A stretch of DNA of 8,978 nt from Fimbriimonadaceae bacterium (GTDB lineage Bacteria; Armatimonadota; Fimbriimonadia; Fimbriimonadales; Fimbriimonadaceae). The notes beneath the pieces are model-generated. The model was not told the DNA's origin. It ran no database searches and saw only the letters and a program-made list of their open reading frames with translations. Positions 1 to 6,422 of this stretch are shown here, one piece after another. The stretch is from NCBI GenBank assembly GCA_025451715.1, contig JANWJY010000090.1, forward strand, positions 1-8,978, in the 5' to 3' direction. Every line of letters starts with the position of its first letter. Position 1 is the stretch's first letter. The position numbers and the translations under genes are program-made.

Positions 1-807
1 CAGCAGGTGCGGCGGCTCGCGCAGAAGCGATTCTTCTTGGGGCGCGACGTTGGCGAGCGCGGCATCGTACGCAGCGAGAGCGTCGGCGAACCTCTCCAGC
101 CGGGCAAGCACGTCCGCTCTCTCTTCAAGCATGAGTCCGTCCTTCGGGAGCTTGGCGAGGTATGCGTCTGCGAGCGCGAGCGCGTCCTCATTGTTGTTGA
201 GATATAGGTTGATTCGTACGTCTGCAAGGGTCACGAGCCTCGCCTCGTCAGCAGAGAGCTGCGACGCGTTTGACTTTACGGTCAAGGTCGAGGGCGCCGA
301 CTTCGTCTTCCCGTTCCACCCGCCACCCGAGGCCGTCGCATCGAGCAGTACGACGACGGAATACTCGCCTGGAGGCAGTGTCGCCCCCGATTCAGAGACA
401 ATGCACCACGCCAACGCGCCAAGGACCTCTCCATTGAGGGTGATGGATTGCTCGGTCGTGACAAGGGACTGGAACGAGATGCCAGGCACGGCCTCGTTCT
501 GCGCATTGCGAATTTCGACGGAGACCAATTCGCCCCAAGTGCCGCCCGGACCCGCAAGGGAGACCTCCGTCGCGGAGTCTCGGCCGTCGGGTCGTGAGAG
601 GGTGGCTTCGACGAGGATCGGCGCACCGGAGAACACGACGGCCTCGTTCAGGCAGTTGAGACTGAGCGTGATGTTCGGCGCAGGCTGTTCGTCCTGAGCC
701 GTCTGTCGCCCTGCGGCCGGTTGGATCGTCGTACCGACACAGCCGGCGGCAAGAAGGACAACAAGTGCGGTGACCAAAGCGGTCAAGTGCAAAGATCGTC
801 CGATCAT
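1..807 (-). CDS. Putative lipoprotein with Ig-like region and TPR-like C-terminal part (3' end outside window)
   Basis: The frame stays open for 269 codons from the ATG at 807 to the left edge, so the C-terminus is missing. Residues 1-23 form a lipoprotein signal: a basic start (MIGR), a hydrophobic stretch, and LLAAGC with Cys23 as the likely lipidated residue. After a polar linker, about residues 45-180 look beta-rich and Ig-like, with phrases such as LPPGEYSVVVLLDA. From about 194 the protein becomes helical and TPR-like (ALALADAYLAKL, then RFADALAAYDAALA), and probably continues as repeats outside the window. The start is supported by AAGGA six bases upstream and by an ATGA overlap with the stop of the metzincin gene, which implies translational coupling. 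I do not recognise a specific family. A role as envelope-anchored partner or scaffold for the upstream secreted proteins is inferred from position only. Confidence 0.85.
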   Translation of the reverse strand, partial: MIGRSLHLTALVTALVVLLAAGCVGTTIQPAAGRQTAQDEQPAPNITLSLNCLNEAVVFSGAPILVEATLSRPDGRDSATEVSLAGPGGTWGELVSVEIRNAQNEAVPGISFQSLVTTEQSITLNGEVLGALAWCIVSESGATLPPGEYSVVVLLDATASGGGWNGKTKSAPSTLTVKSNASQLSADEARLVTLADVRINLYLNNNEDALALADAYLAKLPKDGLMLEERADVLARLERFADALAAYDAALANVAPQEESLLREPPHLL

Positions 808-3095
808 CCTCTGTCCTTCGCCTCCCATTTGTCACTGATAACGAACTGGTGCTTGCAGTCGCCGCGCTTGGGATCGGTGTCGAAATAGCGCGAGTGCGGC
901 GAGTGGCCGCCCGCGTTAAAGTCCGTGCCGATCCTTGACGTACACAGCGATTTTCCAGGCGGCTCGGCCTGGCCGTGCCAAATGCGGGTGTTGGAGTTGG
1001 CTTGGTACCGGTAAGCCCTTGCGGTCACGTACCTCATCAGGCAGTCAACTTCCCCACTGTGTTGGCCGTTCTTCTCGCCGAGTACGCAGTTGAAGTTAGC
1101 ACCAGCCGGCCACGTTCTTGGACCACCGCTGGCTTCGTCTAGCACTGTAATCAAGGTTCCTTGCTCGTACATGGAATGCAAACCGTCTCCGTCAGGGTCT
1201 CTGCTCGACCATGGCACTCCGATCTTCCCGTTCGTCCATGGGTCGGACTCGCCGTGATGGTAGATGCCAATCCCGTGACCTAATTCGTGCGCGATATGCT
1301 TGGCTTGATAGTTACCCGATCGTAGGGCGCCCCTCGGACCCATTGAATAGACCTGGTCCTCAGATAGCCCCATAACGACGTTGACCCACAGCGTGTTCTT
1401 TGGTGGGCCAGGGAAGTTTGCGCCAAATATTCCTTCAGCAGTGCCGCAATTCGGATCATCGCTCACTCGTAAGATAAGGCAGTGCTGATCAACGGTGTGC
1501 CTATCATCTCTCTTGTTGAAGTTGATGACCCGATCAATCTTGTGCTCGAGGCGCTTGATCCTGTGGATCACGAGTTCTGTGGCCTTCTCAAACAGGTGGA
1601 TGCCCGACTCAGCGGTCGCACCAACGCGGTTCTCAAGGAAGAGGTCCTTCTTCTTGGGGTCACAATTGTCCTTCCAAACCGTGTTCTGGCGGAACCCTCG
1701 GTACTCTTCCCAGACGCTGAGGCCGTCGCCGACTTGGCCGTCGCCCTCGGGCTTGTCTTCCTCATCGCTCTTGTCCTCGAGGCCGTTCGCACGCTGGTAC
1801 CTCCAAGACTTGGCAATGTCGGACACGCCGTCATCGCGCAAGGGGATCAGAACCTTTCCAGAACCCGCCTGTCCCCGGACCTCGGTCTGAAGTATGCGTC
1901 CGTCCTTCATTTCAGCTTCGGCAACAAGATCGCCGATTGCCGCACCGTCGAAGCACTCAATGGTGATGCTTCCGAAGCCGTCCTGAGCAGCCTTCCCATC
2001 TATGACCAGGGTCAGGCCCTCGTCCTTCACAGTGAAGTCCAGGTTATCTCGATGAGGCTCTGGGAACGCAAGATCGGGCTTTGGTTGCCCGCTCGGGGTC
2101 GCCGGCCAATTCATGCACACGCCTGGATATCGGCTGACCTTCGTGAGGCGCAGAGTCACCTTGCTGATCTGTGGCTTTTCGCCTGGTGGCAAGCCCTGCT
2201 CCTCGACTTTCCACTTGATCGTCAAATCGTCGCCGGCTTTATCTTCGGACTCTCCAGGAATGGGCCGCCATTCTCGGTACCTGCTCTCGGGCTCGAGGAT
2301 CAGCGTCGCGGTCGATGCTTGAGTCGGCGTAACGAGGATACGCATCGTGTAAGTGAGCGTGCTAAGGTCAATGTTTCCTCGACCGACGAAGCCGCCGCTC
2401 ATCGGCCCCGTAGCCGTGACACTGATCGGTCTTGTGACGTCTAGCCGCTGGCCCATCAGCTGAGACCCGATGCTCGCTGGCCCTGAGAACAACTGTGCCG
2501 AGTCTGCTTCGTATGGTGGGGGACTGCTTCCTTCTCTCTTCAATGTTGTGACAGTAACTGTCTTCGTGCCCGCTAGTGCAAAGCCAGGAATCAGGTCAAA
2601 GACCATCTTCTTCAGGTCGCAAAGAAGTTGGAACCCCTTGTACCCGTAGATCGTGCCGTTGCCCTTAAAGGTCGTTTCTTCATCCTGCGAGGTGAATGTA
2701 TCGTCCACCGAGAAGTCGATGGGGACGAACATCGGGTTGTTCGGGAAGTCCAAAGGGTTGCCACCAGCGTTGAACCGCTCCAGGGCCTCATCGTCTGGCG
2801 GGCCGACCATCCAACCAATGTAACGACCGACTTCAAGGGCTTCCTCCTGTGTGTCGGGCGGGTCGCTCAGCGGCCAAGTCCCAGGGTTCGAAAGGTCCAT
2901 GACGAGGCTTCCGCTTAGCCTTCGACTCACAGCCCACGAGCCGCCATCGTTTCCTCCCGAACCATGAATCGAAACAGAGAATGAGACGTACCACTTCTTG
3001 CGCGAAAGGAACGCGTTCTTCTCGGCAGCAGTCTGACCGCCGCCTGCCGACACCAGCAACGCAGCGAGAACGATGACTGCGAGAAGGCGATTCAT
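804..3095 (-). CDS. Secreted metzincin-type zinc metalloprotease, large multidomain
   Basis: This 763-residue protein begins with a signal peptide (about 1-24, MNRLLAVIVLAALLVSAGGG), so it is probably exported. Residues about 25-300 are beta-rich and unrecognised. Residues about 300-420 look like another beta domain. At 451-467 a DGQVGDGLSVWEEYRGF segment resembles calcium-loop motifs that precede some bacterial metalloprotease domains, and a DP-KKDLF segment follows at 479-486. The catalytic signature is HELGHGIGIYH at 603-613, an exact HExxHxxGxxH: His603, His607 and His613 would bind zinc and Glu604 would be the base. A likely Met-turn is Met687 in DCLMRY, between possible disulfide cysteines (Cys670 and Cys685 are candidates). 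A second Asp-rich loop, DPDGDGL, lies at 633-639. The start has AAGGA seven bases upstream. The gene sits 3 bases after the DUF4352-like gene and overlaps the lipoprotein gene by 4 bases. The peptidase call rests on the motif; substrate and subfamily are unknown. Confidence 0.88.
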   Translation of the reverse strand: MNRLLAVIVLAALLVSAGGGQTAAEKNAFLSRKKWYVSFSVSIHGSGGNDGGSWAVSRRLSGSLVMDLSNPGTWPLSDPPDTQEEALEVGRYIGWMVGPPDDEALERFNAGGNPLDFPNNPMFVPIDFSVDDTFTSQDEETTFKGNGTIYGYKGFQLLCDLKKMVFDLIPGFALAGTKTVTVTTLKREGSSPPPYEADSAQLFSGPASIGSQLMGQRLDVTRPISVTATGPMSGGFVGRGNIDLSTLTYTMRILVTPTQASTATLILEPESRYREWRPIPGESEDKAGDDLTIKWKVEEQGLPPGEKPQISKVTLRLTKVSRYPGVCMNWPATPSGQPKPDLAFPEPHRDNLDFTVKDEGLTLVIDGKAAQDGFGSITIECFDGAAIGDLVAEAEMKDGRILQTEVRGQAGSGKVLIPLRDDGVSDIAKSWRYQRANGLEDKSDEEDKPEGDGQVGDGLSVWEEYRGFRQNTVWKDNCDPKKKDLFLENRVGATAESGIHLFEKATELVIHRIKRLEHKIDRVINFNKRDDRHTVDQHCLILRVSDDPNCGTAEGIFGANFPGPPKNTLWVNVVMGLSEDQVYSMGPRGALRSGNYQAKHIAHELGHGIGIYHHGESDPWTNGKIGVPWSSRDPDGDGLHSMYEQGTLITVLDEASGGPRTWPAGANFNCVLGEKNGQHSGEVDCLMRYVTARAYRYQANSNTRIWHGQAEPPGKSLCTSRIGTDFNAGGHSPHSRYFDTDPKRGDCKHQFVISDKWEAKDRG
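814..818 (-). promoter_or_regulatory. Ribosome binding site of the lipoprotein gene
   Basis: On the minus strand AAGGA lies six bases before the ATG at 807, inside the last codons of the metzincin gene. It fixes the lipoprotein start and fits coupled translation across the ATGA overlap. Confidence 0.6.
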
Positions 3096-3098
3096 GAA

Positions 3099-4100
3099 CT
3101 AGTCCTTGGGCGGGCTCAGCGTCACGACAACCGAGCGCTCAGAGTTGTACTCCTTGAGCAACAGCTTTTCCGGCTTCGCAAGCAGCGGCGCGTAGAACAC
3201 CATCCTAAAACGCACCTGGGCGGCTGGGTCCATCATCATGTTGAACGAATCGTCGGCGCTCATCTTCAGCATGTTTCCGTGGCTGCGAAGTGTCGTTCCG
3301 TCTGCGTCGGTCATCTTTGGCTGGAGGATCGAACCGTGCATGATGAACTGCTCAAGCGCGGCGTTCTTCACAGTCATCGTGGCGACGACGACCTTCTCTC
3401 CCGCTTCGGGAGCTAAAGTGCCAACCGCGACGGGAGACTCTTCGACTTTCTCGACCGTAACGTCCCACGGGCCGAGCTCGAACGGAACGGTGAGCATGGA
3501 TGCGCCTACCTCGACACTGTTGAGGCCAGCGTCGGCGCCAAATGCACCGAGCAGCGGCTTGACCTTTTCCTTCAAGTCGTAACGCAGTACAGGCGTGTTC
3601 TTTCCGCGCTGGACGATCAGCTTGTTCACTGGCCCGTTGGGATGGATCCTTATGACCGCGAGCGCGCGGACTTTTTGCGCCGGCTTGAGCTGCATGTTGA
3701 GCGAGTCCCGCCGGTCGGGGTGGTATGCCGCCGAACCTTTCGCATAGTTCTCATCGTCGGGCGAGACGACCGTGAACGTGAACGACTGGTTGAAAAAGTG
3801 CGCATCCCCCGTCCCAGGGTTCTGGATGGCATAAGTGAGCACGAGTAGCCGCTCGCCAGGCGCGGCGAACATTGCGCCGTCCTTCAAGATCGCGCGGGAC
3901 GCGAACTCCGCCTTCTCGAGAGTGAACACGAGCTCGCTTCCCTTGGCGCCCAACCGGTATTGCGTCCCGAGCTTGCCGTTGTCGCCCGGCATCTGAACAG
4001 CACCTGTGACTGGGGCGGTCTGGTTGAACGGTAAGGCAAGTGCGATCAAGCCCACAGCAGCCGCGAAGGTAAGAGCGGAAAAGCGATTAAGTCGTGTCAT
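3099..4100 (-). CDS. Exported protein with two tandem Ig-like (DUF4352-type) domains
   Basis: The 333-residue product has an N-terminal signal sequence (about 1-28: basic MTRLNR, then a hydrophobic Ala/Leu-rich stretch ending near ALPF). The mature part consists of two similar beta domains, about 43-176 and 190-330. Each runs from a short 'E/V-x-F-T/E-L' strand, through an 'APGERLLVLTYAIQNPG' or 'EAGEKVVVATMTVKN' strand pair, to a strand with AQVRFRMVFYAP or AQKVRALAVIRI and a final 'KLIV/KLLL' strand. This pattern, with 'x-GE-K-x-V-V-x-x-x-V-x-N', is typical of DUF4352-like Ig folds of exported proteins. No catalytic residues are evident, so a binding or structural role is more likely. It is the promoter-proximal gene of the three-gene operon. 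No good Shine-Dalgarno is seen; GAGG lies about 16 bases upstream and GGGG about 7. The family assignment is from pattern, not from a search. Confidence 0.8.
   Translation of the reverse strand: MTRLNRFSALTFAAAVGLIALALPFNQTAPVTGAVQMPGDNGKLGTQYRLGAKGSELVFTLEKAEFASRAILKDGAMFAAPGERLLVLTYAIQNPGTGDAHFFNQSFTFTVVSPDDENYAKGSAAYHPDRRDSLNMQLKPAQKVRALAVIRIHPNGPVNKLIVQRGKNTPVLRYDLKEKVKPLLGAFGADAGLNSVEVGASMLTVPFELGPWDVTVEKVEESPVAVGTLAPEAGEKVVVATMTVKNAALEQFIMHGSILQPKMTDADGTTLRSHGNMLKMSADDSFNMMMDPAAQVRFRMVFYAPLLAKPEKLLLKEYNSERSVVVTLSPPKD
3103..3107 (-). promoter_or_regulatory. Ribosome binding site of the metzincin gene
   Basis: AAGGA on the minus strand lies seven bases before the ATG at 3095, within the final codons of the upstream gene. 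It supports that start, and the 3-base gap between the genes suggests they share one transcript. Confidence 0.6.
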
Positions 4101-4204
4101 TGTAATGCCCCGGGCACCTCAAACGTGAGCAGTCTACAGTCACGATAAAGGGCAAATACAAGTGGTGATTGCAGAAACTAGAGCAGGGCCCGAATTGAGC
4201 AGGG
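4101..4204. other. Intergenic region between the cyclase gene and the secreted-protein operon
   Basis: These 104 bases separate the stop of the cyclase from the start of the DUF4352-like gene, both read on the minus strand. I see no convincing hairpin followed by a T-run on the minus strand, so no clear terminator. A promoter for the operon should lie here if the operon is independent. The minus strand has a TTGTAT and a TAGACT, but their 19-base spacing is poor, so I do not call them. The stretch 4137-4180 is richer in A/T than its surroundings. Confidence 0.5.
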
Positions 4205-4205
4205 C
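4181..4205. repeat. Short direct repeat GAGCAGGGC x2
   Basis: The 9-base sequence GAGCAGGGC occurs at 4181-4189 and again at 4197-4205, a spacing of 16 bases from start to start. The second copy touches the stop codon of the cyclase gene. The first copy is part of a GGGCCC palindrome (4186-4191). It could be a slippage duplication or a half-site pair; nothing more can be said from one copy. Confidence 0.5.
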
Positions 4206-6334
4206 TACTTAGACCCGACGCGGTAAGACCCGTCCCAGTCCTCGCCCGGCGGGTTCTCGGTGTACTCCAGACACCTCTTGAGCAGGATGCGAGCCGGCCC
4301 GTCCTTGTCGCGCTCGGCGACCACGGTCCGAAACCCGTCTGCCGCGCCGACAAACCGTCGTTCGCGGTAGTGCGCCATCGCAGAGTTGTGGAGCAGCGCG
4401 ATCCTGATGTCGTCCGCCGTTAGCTCGTCCCTAAGACCGATCAGTTCGTACACCGATGCCGGCTGCGCGCGCCCCGACACGGCGACAAAATCGACGAGCC
4501 GCGTCACGATCGCGTCGCCCGCTTCCAGCATCGTCGTCTCACTGACCAAGACCGAGGTCTCATAGAACTTGTTCAATCCCTGTAAGCGAGAAGCCAGGTT
4601 TACGGCGTCGCCGATCACCGTGTAGTTCATTCTTTCGCGCGAACCGACGTTGCCAACGATCACGTCGCCCGTCGAGATGCCGAACGAGGCTCCGAGTAAT
4701 GGCTTGCCGTGCTGGCCCCACTCGATGTGGAGCGCGCGCAAGGCTTCCTGCGAACGCACAGCAGAGACGCACGCGCACAGCGCAGAGTTCTCGACCAGAG
4801 AAGGCGCGCCCCAGAACGCCATGACGTCGTCTCCGTTGAACTTGTCGACCGTCCCGTCGTGTTCGATGACTTTTCCGCTTAACACGTCGAGGTACTCGGC
4901 CAAGACCTCGACCAGCTCCTCAGGAGGCATCATCTCGCTCAAGCGCGTAAACCCGACGATGTCTGCGAAGTAGATCGTGATGTGCTTGCGCTCGCCGCCG
5001 AGCTTCGCCTCCTGTCCCGTCGTCACGAGGTGGCGCGCGTACTGCGCCGGGACCAACTTCTCAAACGATCGCAGGGAGGTCTTCAACTGTTCGACAGCGG
5101 TCGCGAGTTCCTCAAGCTCCTCACTGTGCGTCGAGGGCAACGGCCGCGCTCCAAAATCCAGTGAGCGGATCCGTTTCGTCTCCGAGACGATCGCACGCAC
5201 GGGGTTCGCTATCCTCTGTGCGAGAAGCAGCGACACGTAAATGCCCGCGAGCAGCGCGATGATCGCAAACATCACGAGTACGTTGCGGTCCGCGCCGAGG
5301 TTTCCCATAAACTCCTCAGCAGGGACGACGATCCCCAGGAGCCAGTTGGGCCGTGTCCCGCCACCGATGCGCAAAAACCCCGCGAGATGGTCGCGCCCGT
5401 CGACCTTCAGCCGTACCCTGTCCGTCGCCCCCGGCTGCAGCGGGCGCGCGGTGTCGAGGTAGTCGAAGAGCTTGCTCACGACGGGGTCGCCAAGCTCGTC
5501 CACGGTCGCGATCCGCATCGAACTGCCCTCAGTCACCAGCAGGCGGTTCGGATCCTTGTACGCGATGATGCGCGCAGGCCCTTGCGGCGACACCTCGCTC
5601 AGAAATGCGTAGCCCTTGTCGCCGATCTCGATGCGCGTCACATATCGAGAAAGGCTCGTGAGCGTGAGGTCGACGTATGCGACGCCGACCACGTCGATGC
5701 CGCTCGGGTTGATCGGCGTCGCACAGGTCACGCCCGGCGTCACCGGCTCGCCAGGCACCTCGATCGCGTGCGTCTCGGTCCACACCAACTCGCCCGTCTG
5801 CATTGCGGAGCGGTAGAACGCTTCAACCCGAATGTCGGACGGTGGCGCGGGATCAATGTCGCCAGGGAGCAGCAGACCGGCGGACCGGCGGATCGTCGTC
5901 CGCACGAGCGAACCGGACGGTGATCGCACGACCATGTCGAGCTTGACCTGTCCGTTCGAGAGCCGAACGGCGCGTACATACTCGCCAGTGTCGTCCACTA
6001 CGATGCACATCGTGTTGAACTCTGGGCTGACGTTGATCAGCTCCAGCATTTGCGTGGCGAGCTCTTGAAAGCGCGTCCGGTCGAGCGGCTCGTTTACAAA
6101 ACTGGAAGAAGGGCCTGCGAGCCCAGCGAGAAAGCGGCTGCGCTGCTCGGCGCGGTCGAACAGCGTGTTGATGCTGTCGTCGATCTGGTCGGCGGTTTGC
6201 TCGATGACGCGCTGGGTGAGGTCGCTCACGACCGCGCGCGCGCGCATCCAGGTGTACGCGAACACCACCAGCATGGTCGCCGATAGGATGATGGCCGTCT
6301 GCCAGCTCAAACGGGCACGGAACGACATCTTCAT
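4205..6334 (-). CDS. Membrane-bound class III adenylate/guanylate cyclase with dCache-like sensor and HAMP
   Basis: This 709-residue protein would make cAMP (possibly cGMP) in response to an external signal. Order: membrane helix about 11-29; periplasmic dCache-like sensor about 32-345, with the typical 'VVGVAYVDLTLTSLSRY' and 'GDKGYAFLSEV' strands; membrane helix about 351-371; HAMP-type linker about 372-425; cyclase domain about 447-620; and a helical tail with EDWDGSYR near the end, as in many bacterial cyclases. In the catalytic domain I place metal-binding Asp458 (FADIVGFT) and Asp502 (FNGDDVMAFWG), purine-contacting Lys498, and the transition-state pair Asn579 and Arg583 (IGDAVNLASRL). 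The second base-contacting position, Thr572, is common in bacterial adenylyl cyclases. The enzyme therefore looks active, and adenylate specificity is more likely. The first ATG (6334) is used; ATG two codons on is equally possible. Neither has a clear Shine-Dalgarno. It diverges from the glycosyltransferase. Confidence 0.93.
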   Translation of the reverse strand: MKMSFRARLSWQTAIILSATMLVVFAYTWMRARAVVSDLTQRVIEQTADQIDDSINTLFDRAEQRSRFLAGLAGPSSSFVNEPLDRTRFQELATQMLELINVSPEFNTMCIVVDDTGEYVRAVRLSNGQVKLDMVVRSPSGSLVRTTIRRSAGLLLPGDIDPAPPSDIRVEAFYRSAMQTGELVWTETHAIEVPGEPVTPGVTCATPINPSGIDVVGVAYVDLTLTSLSRYVTRIEIGDKGYAFLSEVSPQGPARIIAYKDPNRLLVTEGSSMRIATVDELGDPVVSKLFDYLDTARPLQPGATDRVRLKVDGRDHLAGFLRIGGGTRPNWLLGIVVPAEEFMGNLGADRNVLVMFAIIALLAGIYVSLLLAQRIANPVRAIVSETKRIRSLDFGARPLPSTHSEELEELATAVEQLKTSLRSFEKLVPAQYARHLVTTGQEAKLGGERKHITIYFADIVGFTRLSEMMPPEELVEVLAEYLDVLSGKVIEHDGTVDKFNGDDVMAFWGAPSLVENSALCACVSAVRSQEALRALHIEWGQHGKPLLGASFGISTGDVIVGNVGSRERMNYTVIGDAVNLASRLQGLNKFYETSVLVSETTMLEAGDAIVTRLVDFVAVSGRAQPASVYELIGLRDELTADDIRIALLHNSAMAHYRERRFVGAADGFRTVVAERDKDGPARILLKRCLEYTENPPGEDWDGSYRVGSK

Positions 6335-6348
6335 TTCGGGACTGGAGG

Positions 6349-6414
6349 GAGGTTACCCTTGGCTCCCCCAGCCCCTCTCGGGGAGAGGGGGGGTGAGGGG
6401 AATCTAGTAACCTC
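6349..6414. repeat. 66-base imperfect palindrome in the divergent intergenic region (REP/MITE-like)
   Basis: The outer arms GAGGTTAC (6349-6356) and GTAACCTC (6407-6414) pair perfectly over 8 bases. The inner arms CCCCTCTC (6372-6379) and GAGAGGGG (6383-6390) also pair over 8 bases around a 3-base loop GGG. Between them, CTCCCCC (6363-6369) pairs with GGGTGAG (6391-6397) with one mismatch, and TT (6359-6360) faces AA (6401-6402). The element leaves only 14 bases to the cyclase start and 8 to the glycosyltransferase start. The inner core resembles the C/G-rich palindromes dispersed through many bacterial genomes. Only one copy lies in this window, so family membership is inferred. As RNA on either strand it would form a long, very stable hairpin in the leader of whichever gene is transcribed through it. 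Confidence 0.75.
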
Positions 6415-6422
6415 TCGCCCAC

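Noticed and set aside
392..835. Minus-strand frame of 147 codons overlapping the lipoprotein gene
   Set aside because: It is Arg/His/Cys-rich, begins inside the metzincin gene and runs in another frame through the lipoprotein gene, whose frame has a lipobox, an RBS and coupling to the upstream gene.
1482..2444. Open frame of 320 codons on the plus strand, rich in Leu/Val/Glu
   Set aside because: It lies wholly antisense to the metzincin gene, which has a signal peptide, RBS and catalytic motif. The frame has no signal for translation, and antisense frames of high-GC genes are often open by chance.
6233..6245. Run of 13 alternating C and G bases, possible Z-DNA
   Set aside because: It encodes the Arg-Ala-Arg-Ala stretch after the first membrane helix of the cyclase and is explained by codon use in a G+C-rich genome.
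6344..6352. GGAGGGAGG on the plus strand, a strong Shine-Dalgarno look-alike
   Set aside because: No start codon follows at a useful distance; the nearest plus-strand gene starts about 70 bases on. It partly belongs to the left arm of the palindrome.
6372..6390. Inner hairpin as an intrinsic terminator
   Set aside because: No T-run follows on either strand, and the position is upstream of two divergent starts, not after a stop codon.
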